Shown here piece by piece: positions 1-6,779 of a stretch of 7,385 nucleotides of DNA. A program made the position numbers and the translations under genes. Positions within the stretch are counted from its first letter, which is position 1. Every line of letters starts with the position of its first letter. The notes under the pieces are model-generated. The model saw nothing but the letters and a program-made list of their open reading frames with translations. It was not told the origin of the DNA and made no database searches. The stretch comes from Cryomorphaceae bacterium (lineage in GTDB: Bacteria; Bacteroidota; Bacteroidia; Flavobacteriales; Crocinitomicaceae), in NCBI GenBank assembly GCA_002683585.1, contig NYTQ01000156.1, positions 1 to 7,385 on the forward strand. Direction: 5' to 3'.

Positions 1-287
1 CTGTCACGTCTTTGTGCTGTGTCTATGAAGTTTTCTCTCGCATTTAGATCTGTTCTGAATGACAAGTTCTGTCCAAGATATGCAATCAAATCTATCAGTG
101 CAATATACTCTGATGATTCAATGTAATCATTGAAATCTTCTGGATAATTGTTCTGCAAGTACTGTATCATAGTCCTGCGTAGTGTGTCAAAATCGTATGA
201 TGCAAAATCACTCTGCTGGAAAGATCTATAGATCTTTTGCCAGTCTTGTGATATTAGTAAACTGTTCTGTCTATCTGTTGTGGCCAT
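1..287 (-). CDS. gp6: Baseplate wedge protein gp6, N-terminal part (runs off the left edge)
   Basis: The reading frame opens at ATG 287-285 and stays open to base 1, giving 95 residues of a protein that is 660 residues long in T4. Residues about 45-95 carry the segment conserved at the start of T4-like gp6: NNYPEDFNDYIESSEYIAL, then LIDLIAYLGQ, then LNARENFIDTAQRRD. In T4, gp6 forms the ring that joins the baseplate wedges and moves when the tail contracts. An in-frame stop lies upstream at 308-306, so this ATG is the first start available. No clear Shine-Dalgarno sequence precedes it. It is the next gene after gp25, 40 bases away, as expected for a wedge cluster. The identity is based on remembered motif similarity and gene order; the rest of the gene lies outside the window. 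Confidence 0.88.
   Translation of the reverse strand, partial: MATTDRQNSLLISQDWQKIYRSFQQSDFASYDFDTLRRTMIQYLQNNYPEDFNDYIESSEYIALIDLIAYLGQNLSFRTDLNARENFIDTAQRRD
220..237. repeat. Perfect 18-bp palindrome inside gp6
   Basis: Bases 220-237 read AAAGATCTATAGATCTTT, which equals its own reverse complement. It contains two AGATCT hexamers and lies about 50-67 bases into the gp6 coding sequence, over the codons for KIYRSF. It could fold as a short hairpin in the mRNA or act as a dimer binding site. It could also be chance. No function is established. Confidence 0.6.
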
Positions 288-297
288 GTTATGTGTG

Positions 298-305
298 TAT
301 TTATT
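298..305 (-). promoter_or_regulatory. Possible T4-type late promoter box before gp6 (weak)
   Basis: On the minus strand, the 40-base gap between gp25 and gp6 contains AATAAATA at 305-298. This matches the T4 late promoter -10 element TATAAATA at seven of eight positions. The gap is the only non-coding space in the window, so it is the natural place for an internal promoter. Against this, the box ends only 10 bases before the gp6 ATG, so a transcript starting at the usual distance would have almost no leader. The gap is also AT-rich, so chance matches are easy. Confidence 0.28.
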
Positions 306-327
306 TTAGTAATAATGTGCGTACTTA

Positions 328-810
328 TTAGTATGCTGAAGGCACACTGGTATTGGAGCCTGCTTGTATCGGATTAGACGTTACTGCAAGACCTTGTTCC
401 TGATTAAACGCAAGAGATAGCGATTCTCCTATGCTATATGGAATATATGTGATGTCTAATGAAATGTTTAAGCCATATTCTTGTTGTTGTATTTGTAATG
501 TGTCTAGGCGCCATCTAGGATCTCTGCCAACTATTTCGATCACATCTTCTTCTATTGCTTTGCTAAGGTCAGATGTCATAGGTTCGAACAGCATATCCCA
601 CACGATAGTACCATAATCAGGTAATTCTAGTTTCTCACCTTTTTTGATGTAGAATGCGTTCAGTAAGTCTGTTCTAGCAAGTTCATAATCATACAGTGTG
701 TTGGAGTCGAAATCCCTGTTAACAGTGCTGAATCCAACGTAACTTTTGATGTTTCGTGGCGTTGCTCGATTATCGCCAGTGGTAGTTTTTGTTAATTTTA
801 CTTTTGCCAT
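328..810 (-). CDS. gp25: Baseplate wedge protein gp25 (gp25/TssE family)
   Basis: This 160-residue protein belongs to the GPW/gp25 family, whose members sit in the inner baseplate and nucleate the contractile sheath. TssE of type VI secretion is the bacterial counterpart. The family core spans about residues 41-128: ARTDLLNAFYIKKGEKLELP, then the DYGTIVWDMLFEPM segment, then a helix, then GRDPRWRL. The family's EPR motif appears here as DPR (residues 97-99). T4 gp25 has 132 residues; the extra length is an N-terminal lead and a Ser/Asn-rich tail. I chose the start at 810 (MAKVKLTK) because it lies one base after the stop of the PAAR gene, with AGGG at 818-815 as a ribosome site. The longer start at 858 would add 16 residues lying wholly inside the PAAR gene. 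Confidence 0.9.
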   Translation of the reverse strand: MAKVKLTKTTTGDNRATPRNIKSYVGFSTVNRDFDSNTLYDYELARTDLLNAFYIKKGEKLELPDYGTIVWDMLFEPMTSDLSKAIEEDVIEIVGRDPRWRLDTLQIQQQEYGLNISLDITYIPYSIGESLSLAFNQEQGLAVTSNPIQAGSNTSVPSAY

Positions 811-811
811 A

Positions 812-1087
812 TTACCCTGCGTTTGTGTCTCCGGATCCCGCCACATGTGGATGTCCACAATTTGCGTTGTCGCCTTCTCTTATCACAAACTTGCCTCCCG
901 CTTTGACAGTGCTTGAACTGTCCACAGTGCTCATTGGTGCCGCGTGTATGCCTATGCCGTGGCCAACATGTGGTCCATCGCCCTTGACATTGATAGGTGC
1001 TCCGTTCACGATCACGTTGCTGACTTGTCCGTTGGCTAGTGTGCCTCCCGATATGTTGCTTACTCCTATTTTTGTTATTGCTGGCAT
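812..1087 (-). CDS. 5.4: PAAR-domain spike tip protein (T4 gp5.4-like)
   Basis: This 91-residue protein has the size and composition of a PAAR protein, the small metal-bound cone that sharpens the tip of a gp5 or VgrG spike. It begins MPAITKIG, is Gly-rich, and holds candidate metal ligands at His40, His43 and His48 (PHVGHGIGIH) and at Cys77, His79 and His81 (NCGHPH). Known PAAR structures bind zinc through three His and one Cys; I infer that the ligands come from this set. The gene lies directly after the gp5-like gene, with a 7-base gap, and one base before gp25. T4 gp5.4 also follows gp5 and precedes gp6. AAGGA at 1104-1100, 12 bases before the ATG, is a poorly spaced ribosome site, so coupling to upstream translation is likely. 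No extra effector domain is attached. Confidence 0.85.
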   Translation of the reverse strand: MPAITKIGVSNISGGTLANGQVSNVIVNGAPINVKGDGPHVGHGIGIHAAPMSTVDSSSTVKAGGKFVIREGDNANCGHPHVAGSGDTNAG

Positions 1088-1094
1088 ACTGTAT

Positions 1095-2984
1095 TTAAGT
1101 CCTTGTGCTTAGGTCATTTGGTGACTTTTTGTCTTTGAGTGGTTCCAAATATTCCCTGTCTGTCCTGTCACGTGTTACAAGGCTCCTAACTTTATCCTCG
1201 TGCAATGACCATTCTTCATGCACAGGCACTCTCTTCATGATTGACCTTAATTGTAGTTTTTTGCCGCTGACTGTGACTGCTCTCGAATCTGTACGATAAG
1301 GAAACACAAACTGCTCGTCTGTGTTTGGTAGTTTGTGTACCTGTAACGATTCTATGGTTGCCTGGTCTGCTGTTGCTGATTCTCCTGCTGTGGTTATTGC
1401 TACAGTGCCAGAGTTCAAGTTTATTGTGCCACCATCTATGTCAGTGCCCGCATTTGAAACTTGCAGTTTTGCTGTGCTTTTCAATGAAGTGTCGCCCACA
1501 CTGTCCACGTTTACTTTACCTGTGGTTTTCAAATTAAAATTGCCCACCACACTGTCAGCGTCTGTGACTGCTTGTAGATTTATGTTTGATGTCAAACTGT
1601 CATCTTGGTTTAAAATATTTCCTGCTAACACGTCTACATCACCTGTGGCATGTATTCTCACATCTTTACGTTGGAATATTACACTTGCAGGACCTTGACC
1701 TGCTATCTGCGATGCACGGATGTCCACGTGTCCACGCAACGATTCCATTTTGAAATCTTCATTTACTTCGATCCTGCCTTCGCCCTTTGCCTTGATGTGT
1801 GTTTCGCCTGCTGATTCCAATCTGATTGCGCCTGTGCTGACCTTGTCTATGGCAGGATCATGGTATGCGTTGACGTCAGTTCTGGTTGTGCCAGCCGCTT
1901 TCATGTTGATGTTCCTGCCCGCTTCTATGTTGACATCTCTGTCTGCCCTGAAATTGAAATCTTGTTTGGTATGCACACTCACAGAGTCGCCGGCGAATAT
2001 ATCTATCTTGCCGTCTTTGGTGAATTCCATCCATGACTTGCCGTCAGCAGAGCCGATGTAAATCAAACCCTCTGTGTCATGCATCACTATCTGATGTCCT
2101 GTGCGTGTCCTCAATCTTATCAGTTCGTTGGTCTTCTCTCCGATTGTTTCGTTGTTGACATTTTCCTGTGGTGTTCCGTCGTCCATCACAAAGGTGTGTC
2201 CACCTTGTCTTGAGTTTGCTCTCTTGATGACCCTACCGTCCTTGTCTTGTATGGCACCATGAAGGTTACCTACGTCTGGATTGTTGGATATCTGCCCAAA
2301 CAAATCAACTGGTCCTGGAGTTGAAATTCCAAACACCTGCGACGGTGATTCTCTCCTTGCGGATGATGACGTGTTGCCTCTCACATTGTCATTGGCCAAA
2401 CCTTGTTCTATTAGCCTGTCCACAAATGGATGCACAGGTTTCCTAGTGGTGTCGGGAGTGGTCCTAACAGATTCCGCCTTGTTGAATTCCGTTGTTGGTG
2501 TGGCACTGATTTTTTCTTGTATCAGTTCTGAATCGTAATCAGCACTGTCCTCGTCTACGTTCTTTAACCTGGTGGAAGGATTACCCGGTAACATGTTGTT
2601 CATATACAGGTCTATCGGATATCCTATGATGTAACCCCTACTGAGATCACCCTCTTCGAACATCACCGCACACTGAGTTTCTATGTCGGGTGGTGGCATC
2701 CACATTCCGTATGACTTTTGTGAATTACTCCAGTCCTTACTGCCAGGCTTTGTGAGATTGCCTGGTGTGACTCCGTAGAATGGTGTCAGATATCTAACTG
2801 TGATCCAGGTGTCAGGATTGGCTTCCTGTCCGCCGAATGCCCCAACAAACACTTTGACCCTGCCGTTGCGTTCTTGGTCTGTGGTGTTCTTGATCTTGCC
2901 GATGTACAGTGCGTGGCTGGCCACACGATTGCTGGACGTTATAAAGTCTCTGTTTGGTTTGGAAGTGAATTTTTCTGTTGCCAT
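1095..2984 (-). CDS. gp5: Baseplate central spike gp5-like: OB fold plus beta-helix, no lysozyme domain
   Basis: This 629-residue protein is the likely membrane-piercing spike. Residues about 26-125 look like the gp5 OB-fold domain (NGRVKVFVGAF, WITVRYLTPFYG, YGMWMPPPDIETQCAVMFEE, GYIIGYP). Residues about 126-255 are a polar linker with the stretch NTSSSARRESPSQVFGISTP, which I recall from marine T4-like gp5 proteins. From about 258 the chain becomes VgrG/gp5-like (GHTFVMDDG, LIRLRTRTGHQIVMHD). It then runs as short alternating strands to about 545, for example FNFRADRDVNIEAGRNINMK and TDIDGGTINLNSG, as expected of a triple-stranded beta-helix. A charged tail follows, with RVPVHEEWSLHE at 585-596. 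T4 gp5 carries a lysozyme domain between OB fold and helix. Here that interval is too short and shows no GH24 Glu-Asp-Thr pattern. The start overlaps the upstream stop by one base (TAATG). Confidence 0.88.
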   Translation of the reverse strand: MATEKFTSKPNRDFITSSNRVASHALYIGKIKNTTDQERNGRVKVFVGAFGGQEANPDTWITVRYLTPFYGVTPGNLTKPGSKDWSNSQKSYGMWMPPPDIETQCAVMFEEGDLSRGYIIGYPIDLYMNNMLPGNPSTRLKNVDEDSADYDSELIQEKISATPTTEFNKAESVRTTPDTTRKPVHPFVDRLIEQGLANDNVRGNTSSSARRESPSQVFGISTPGPVDLFGQISNNPDVGNLHGAIQDKDGRVIKRANSRQGGHTFVMDDGTPQENVNNETIGEKTNELIRLRTRTGHQIVMHDTEGLIYIGSADGKSWMEFTKDGKIDIFAGDSVSVHTKQDFNFRADRDVNIEAGRNINMKAAGTTRTDVNAYHDPAIDKVSTGAIRLESAGETHIKAKGEGRIEVNEDFKMESLRGHVDIRASQIAGQGPASVIFQRKDVRIHATGDVDVLAGNILNQDDSLTSNINLQAVTDADSVVGNFNLKTTGKVNVDSVGDTSLKSTAKLQVSNAGTDIDGGTINLNSGTVAITTAGESATADQATIESLQVHKLPNTDEQFVFPYRTDSRAVTVSGKKLQLRSIMKRVPVHEEWSLHEDKVRSLVTRDRTDREYLEPLKDKKSPNDLSTRT

Positions 2985-5900
2985 TATCTTGCTACCTTGG
3001 TTCTTTCAAAAGTATCATATGTAGGAGTATAGATATCACGCCCACTGCCAGTCTTGCTTTTCTTCTTCTCTAAGTATCCGTTCTCTACCTTCCAGTCTAT
3101 CTTTTTCTTACGACATTCATGCTTACCACCTCCTGCATCTAAACATTCATTTTCAACTCTTTTGCCTCCTCTGAATGCCGCATCTGCCGTACTCACAGTA
3201 ACGAATGTCACTCCGGTTGATTGATCAAACGTAGGATTTGATTTGCCTTCGTAGTATTCTTCCTTGGTCAGTCCACCGTATTTGTCCGTGCCTGACGTTT
3301 TCTCTTCGGAGATGACTTCAGTGACTTCTCCTCCGGTTGTAGTTTCTTGTGTGACCTTCTTAACTTTTTTATTGCCGTCTATCTCTGTTGTTTCAGTCAC
3401 CGTCCTGTTGCCCACTTGCGTTACTGTTGTGCTTGAGGCCACACTTGCTCCTCCTGGTCCAATCGTAGATCCTACTTCCCGACCATAACCCGATAGTAGT
3501 TTGTTGTCCTGTGTTATCATTTGTCCACCAAATGAATTCCCAGTTACCAATCCAGTGACTGTGTTGGTCTGAGTGTGTGTTCCGTCGTTGTTGGATGCCA
3601 ACACATTGTCTGCATTGTTGCTGTAATCTCTTTGCTCGTTTTCTGTGCCACCCGAGTTTGTGGATGCTGTTGCAGTGGATGTAGTCCCACCTGAGTTGAT
3701 ACCTAAATTTCTAATGATGTTGTTGATGTACAATCCGCTCCTGATTGTCGCTTCTGTGGGTGTGTCTACTTGTGTCTCACTGCCTGTTTGGAATGTGTCG
3801 GCGGATGCTGGTGCTACTGCCTGTCCTCCTGCCACTCCATTCGTCATGCCAGTCTCTTGTGCCTTTGGTTGTTCAAGTTCTTGGTGTCTACATCTCACCA
3901 TGCCCAGTTGCTGTGTGAATCTGCCTTCCTCGAAATTGCTTGCCACTGATATCAGTCTGTAGAACCCACCAAAGAATGATGTGTCATACTTGCCACTGCC
4001 TTGCAGGCCTGCCATCAGTCCTGTTTCATCATCGATGTCTGTGGGTGTCTTGAAGTTCACTCTCACATACACCTGTCCGTTGTTGGCGTCAATCGAACCA
4101 TCTTCAAGTTCGTATGCGTTTGCCTCACTGCGTGGAAATACATTCGGATTGAAATCTTCTTGTACCAAGTAGTATGGGTCTCCCAGTATGTCCAGTTCTA
4201 GATTGATCAAATCTGCCTGTGGATCTGACAGTTGTTTCTTGATTATTGATGCAGTCTTATACCCAGGCACTGCTCCTAATTCACCACCTTGGGTTTCCGC
4301 CCTGGCGTCAGTGTCAGTGATCTTGGTTTCCACCACTGCAAGTCCTTTGTCAACTGCCTTGTCTCCTTCTTCACTTTCTCCTGTTCCGTACTTTTTGGTC
4401 AGCACTTCGCTCTTTGTCAATTTGTTGTTGGTGCCACCCGGTGTCTTGTCGTCCTGTGCGGCAGTGGCGGCAAAGAAAGCAAAATTGTATTGCAGGTCAA
4501 AATTCAGTATGTCCCTATTCTTGCCTGTGTAGATGTAATCGTATTCCCTGGCGACTTCTTTGACATTTATTTTCACACTCGGATCTGAGTTTGGCAATGC
4601 CACATATTGGTCAACCCAGTATGGGCGTACGATGAACTTGTTCGGCGTTTTGCTTTTGTTGGCTGTGATCCATTTGTAATCAATCTTGTACCATGGGACT
4701 TCGCCATATGCGTTTACATCCACGTTCATAGTTTCGTCCGTCTTGAACTGACGCATGATGTAATCACTCGAATCTATAATGGCTTGGATTATACTGAGTA
4801 CTGGTGTGCCTGCGTTGTAGGTGTACACTCTTGTTGCGTATTGGTCGTTGAATTTGATCTGTCCAGCACCCTTGGCTCTCAATTCCTCTTTTATCAACTT
4901 GCCTTCTTCGTTGAGTTCAAAAGTTACCTTGTTGGCGGAACTGGAGAAAGCATCATGGTTCATTGTTGACTTGAACAATTCGATAGCCAGTTTAGAATCT
5001 GCGCCTCCACCTGTGAGCAGTATGTCCGAGAATGGTACCTTGCCTGTTTGTGTCTGTGGCACATCATACAATCCAACGTTGTATCCTTCTATCTCGGAAT
5101 CTTCCTGTCCTGGTGTGGTGCCATACTTGAAAGGTTTGCCCACAATTTTTAGATCGTAGCCTTCTCCATTGGTTTTTATCTTAGGTTGTTCATTCAACTG
5201 ATCCTGTAGATTGTACAGCAGTTCTCCCACTGTGGCTCCCTTGATGTTTATTGGTTGATCGATCTTTGCCCTGTTGTCTGTCAGTGCGTTGGCATTGTAT
5301 GGAACTGCTGTGAAATTATATTCCGTGCCGCCACCTGTTACGTTGAATTGGCAGTTGACTATTTTCAATGGAAAATATTTTTCAACACCAGAGTCAGAAG
5401 GTTTGCCTTCGTCATCCATGCCATAAAATTTAAGTTTCAACAGGTAGATACCTTGCAAGTAATTAGAATGTCCGGCATCCACAGCGGCGTCATGCAAGTC
5501 ATCCAGCAATGATGCTCCAAATGGTTCAAGCACTGTAAATTCCATATTATGTACGTTTGACGTAACAGTTGCAGAATTCAATCCAATGGTACTGTTCAGT
5601 TGCATATTTCTCACGTGGTAATTGAGTTGCGAACCAGGTGCAAGTTCAAATGATCTTTTTGGTAAACCACTCGTTTTCAAAACAATACGCCTGTCGGCGA
5701 ATCCGCTGAAGTTTCCTGTTGCATACTGATTCTTGGTCATTGCTGATAATTGGAATTCATATGTGGACGGTTCTAACCCGTACAAGATGTTCTCACCTAT
5801 GTTCCTTGTGGACATCACTGTCTTTTGTTTTCTTTTTTTCTGTGCAGTCTTGGTGCCTTCCACTACATCTGATTCACCTGTTTCGCCTACTGAGACTTCT

Positions 5901-6778
5901 TTGTTGTCATCGATCTGCACAGGAGTTTCCAAGAACCCTGGTGGTGGTTGTGTGTTGCCGTATTCAGGTGTTGCTGTGGTGCTCTGTGCCACTGCACCGT
6001 TCTCCGCCGCCAGTCTGTTCCTGTCAGTGAAAGTCTTTTGCTCCGGTATCACACCAGTTTTCACACTGGCTGTTTGTCCGGCCGCTTGGTTGATGGCCAA
6101 ACTCTCTTTCACGTTGGGTGCGTTCACCAATGGTTTTGTTTCTACCACTGGCACAGTCTTTTGTGTGACACTGCCGTTGTAGGTTTTGGTATTCACCACT
6201 GGTGCAGTCTTTTGGGTGATTTCGACACCATTTGGTTTGACCGGTGCGTTCACCTGCCTGATATGGTTTGCGATCGACTGTTCCTTCTGTGCTATTTGAT
6301 TGTTGTATACTGTTTTATTTTGTGTGGGCAGTTTGTCCCATTCCTTGTTCTTGATCATTATGTTTTTTTGATCTTCCAATTTGACAAGGTCATTTAATTG
6401 ACTTTTTATCTCGGGTGCTTCGAAAGATTTTTCATCCAGTTTGAGCACTGGTTGGTCCACAGGAATGGTTTGCTCTCCTGTGAAAACATTTCTGTGATTG
6501 CTCTGGGTCTCTACGTATTTCTTGTTTGCCTTGATGTCCGACGTGGTTGCGTCACTGCCATTGTAATATGACTTGCTCCAATCTTTCTTTTCCGTTACTT
6601 CGCCATAGCCTAATTCTTCCAGTGTGGTCAGTTCAGTCTCATTGCCAGTGACGTAATTGTAGGCATCAGTAACAGTGTCTCTGAGTTCACCACTTTTGAT
6701 GAATGCGTAGGCGGCCGCCAATGAAGTGAAAGCAAATGCGCCTACATAGTAGACTCCTCCGACTACTTGGACTACCAT
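2984..6778 (-). CDS. Large multidomain structural protein, probable baseplate hub (gp27-like role)
   Basis: This protein has 1264 residues. Residues 1-27 are hydrophobic and uncharged, like one membrane segment. Residues 60-320 are polar: a likely helical stretch (about 127-174), a 17-residue tandem repeat (187-220), a Pro-rich part and a basic cluster (QKKRKQK, 313-319). Residues about 325-525 resemble the first domain of large structural proteins of marine T4-like phages (YEFQLSAMTKNQ, MEFTVLEPFGASLLDDLHDA, LKLKFYGMDDEG, IVNCQFNVTGGGTEYNF). Residues about 695-770 (YDYIYTGKNRDILNFDLQYN) and 858-965 (LELDILGDPYYL, FYRLISVASNFEEGRFTQQL) look like later hub domains. Residues 970-1160 are rich in Thr, Ser, Gly and Asn. 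The last 100 residues are unrecognised and include Cys1212 and Cys1222. The gene lies directly upstream of the gp5-like gene, where a spike-bearing hub is expected. The domain likeness comes from memory of the family; the gp27-like role is inferred. Confidence 0.65.
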   Translation of the reverse strand: MVVQVVGGVYYVGAFAFTSLAAAYAFIKSGELRDTVTDAYNYVTGNETELTTLEELGYGEVTEKKDWSKSYYNGSDATTSDIKANKKYVETQSNHRNVFTGEQTIPVDQPVLKLDEKSFEAPEIKSQLNDLVKLEDQKNIMIKNKEWDKLPTQNKTVYNNQIAQKEQSIANHIRQVNAPVKPNGVEITQKTAPVVNTKTYNGSVTQKTVPVVETKPLVNAPNVKESLAINQAAGQTASVKTGVIPEQKTFTDRNRLAAENGAVAQSTTATPEYGNTQPPPGFLETPVQIDDNKEVSVGETGESDVVEGTKTAQKKRKQKTVMSTRNIGENILYGLEPSTYEFQLSAMTKNQYATGNFSGFADRRIVLKTSGLPKRSFELAPGSQLNYHVRNMQLNSTIGLNSATVTSNVHNMEFTVLEPFGASLLDDLHDAAVDAGHSNYLQGIYLLKLKFYGMDDEGKPSDSGVEKYFPLKIVNCQFNVTGGGTEYNFTAVPYNANALTDNRAKIDQPINIKGATVGELLYNLQDQLNEQPKIKTNGEGYDLKIVGKPFKYGTTPGQEDSEIEGYNVGLYDVPQTQTGKVPFSDILLTGGGADSKLAIELFKSTMNHDAFSSSANKVTFELNEEGKLIKEELRAKGAGQIKFNDQYATRVYTYNAGTPVLSIIQAIIDSSDYIMRQFKTDETMNVDVNAYGEVPWYKIDYKWITANKSKTPNKFIVRPYWVDQYVALPNSDPSVKINVKEVAREYDYIYTGKNRDILNFDLQYNFAFFAATAAQDDKTPGGTNNKLTKSEVLTKKYGTGESEEGDKAVDKGLAVVETKITDTDARAETQGGELGAVPGYKTASIIKKQLSDPQADLINLELDILGDPYYLVQEDFNPNVFPRSEANAYELEDGSIDANNGQVYVRVNFKTPTDIDDETGLMAGLQGSGKYDTSFFGGFYRLISVASNFEEGRFTQQLGMVRCRHQELEQPKAQETGMTNGVAGGQAVAPASADTFQTGSETQVDTPTEATIRSGLYINNIIRNLGINSGGTTSTATASTNSGGTENEQRDYSNNADNVLASNNDGTHTQTNTVTGLVTGNSFGGQMITQDNKLLSGYGREVGSTIGPGGASVASSTTVTQVGNRTVTETTEIDGNKKVKKVTQETTTGGEVTEVISEEKTSGTDKYGGLTKEEYYEGKSNPTFDQSTGVTFVTVSTADAAFRGGKRVENECLDAGGGKHECRKKKIDWKVENGYLEKKKSKTGSGRDIYTPTYDTFERTKVAR
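6119..6220 (-). repeat. Two-copy 51-bp tandem repeat inside the hub-like gene
   Basis: Residues 187-203 and 204-220 of the large protein are adjacent 17-residue units starting ITQKTAPVVNTK and VTQKTVPVVETK. Nine of these 12 opening residues are identical. In the DNA, the 25-base cores at 6144-6168 and 6195-6219 match at 22 positions and lie exactly 51 bases apart. The unit ends differ, so the duplication is old or only partly kept. It lies in the low-complexity extension, where length changes in whole codons would be tolerated. Confidence 0.75.
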
Positions 6779-6779
6779 G

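Noticed and set aside
310..330. Inverted repeat TAATAA/TTATTA around a 9-base loop at the end of gp25, considered as a terminator.
   Set aside because: The 6-bp stem is entirely A-T and is not followed by a clear U tract. It overlaps the gp25 stop codon and lies before a gene in the same direction.
811..858. Longer gp25 start at 858, adding 16 residues (MDIHMWRDPETQTQGN).
   Set aside because: The extra part lies wholly inside the PAAR gene in another frame. The ATG at 810 sits one base after the PAAR stop, with AGGG just upstream, and begins a typical MAKVKL N-terminus.
1091..1099. CTTAAATAC just before the PAAR gene, considered as a late promoter.
   Set aside because: It overlaps the last codons of the gp5-like gene and ends only three bases before the PAAR ATG, so a transcript would begin inside the gene.
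789..1112. Plus-strand open frame opposite the PAAR gene.
   Set aside because: It is antisense to a PAAR protein with sensible metal ligands and gene context. Its Pro/Cys/Leu-rich translation looks like a mirror of Gly-rich codons.
2220..2610. Lysozyme domain searched for between the OB fold and beta-helix of the gp5-like protein.
   Set aside because: The interval is about 130 polar, low-order residues without the Glu-Asp-Thr catalytic spacing of T4-type lysozymes.
5733..6397. Overlapping plus-strand open frames of 149 codons opposite the hub-like gene (5733-6182 and 5948-6397).
   Set aside because: They are wholly antisense to a conserved coding frame, are rich in Cys, Leu, Val and Phe, as expected of a shadow frame, and match nothing I recognise.
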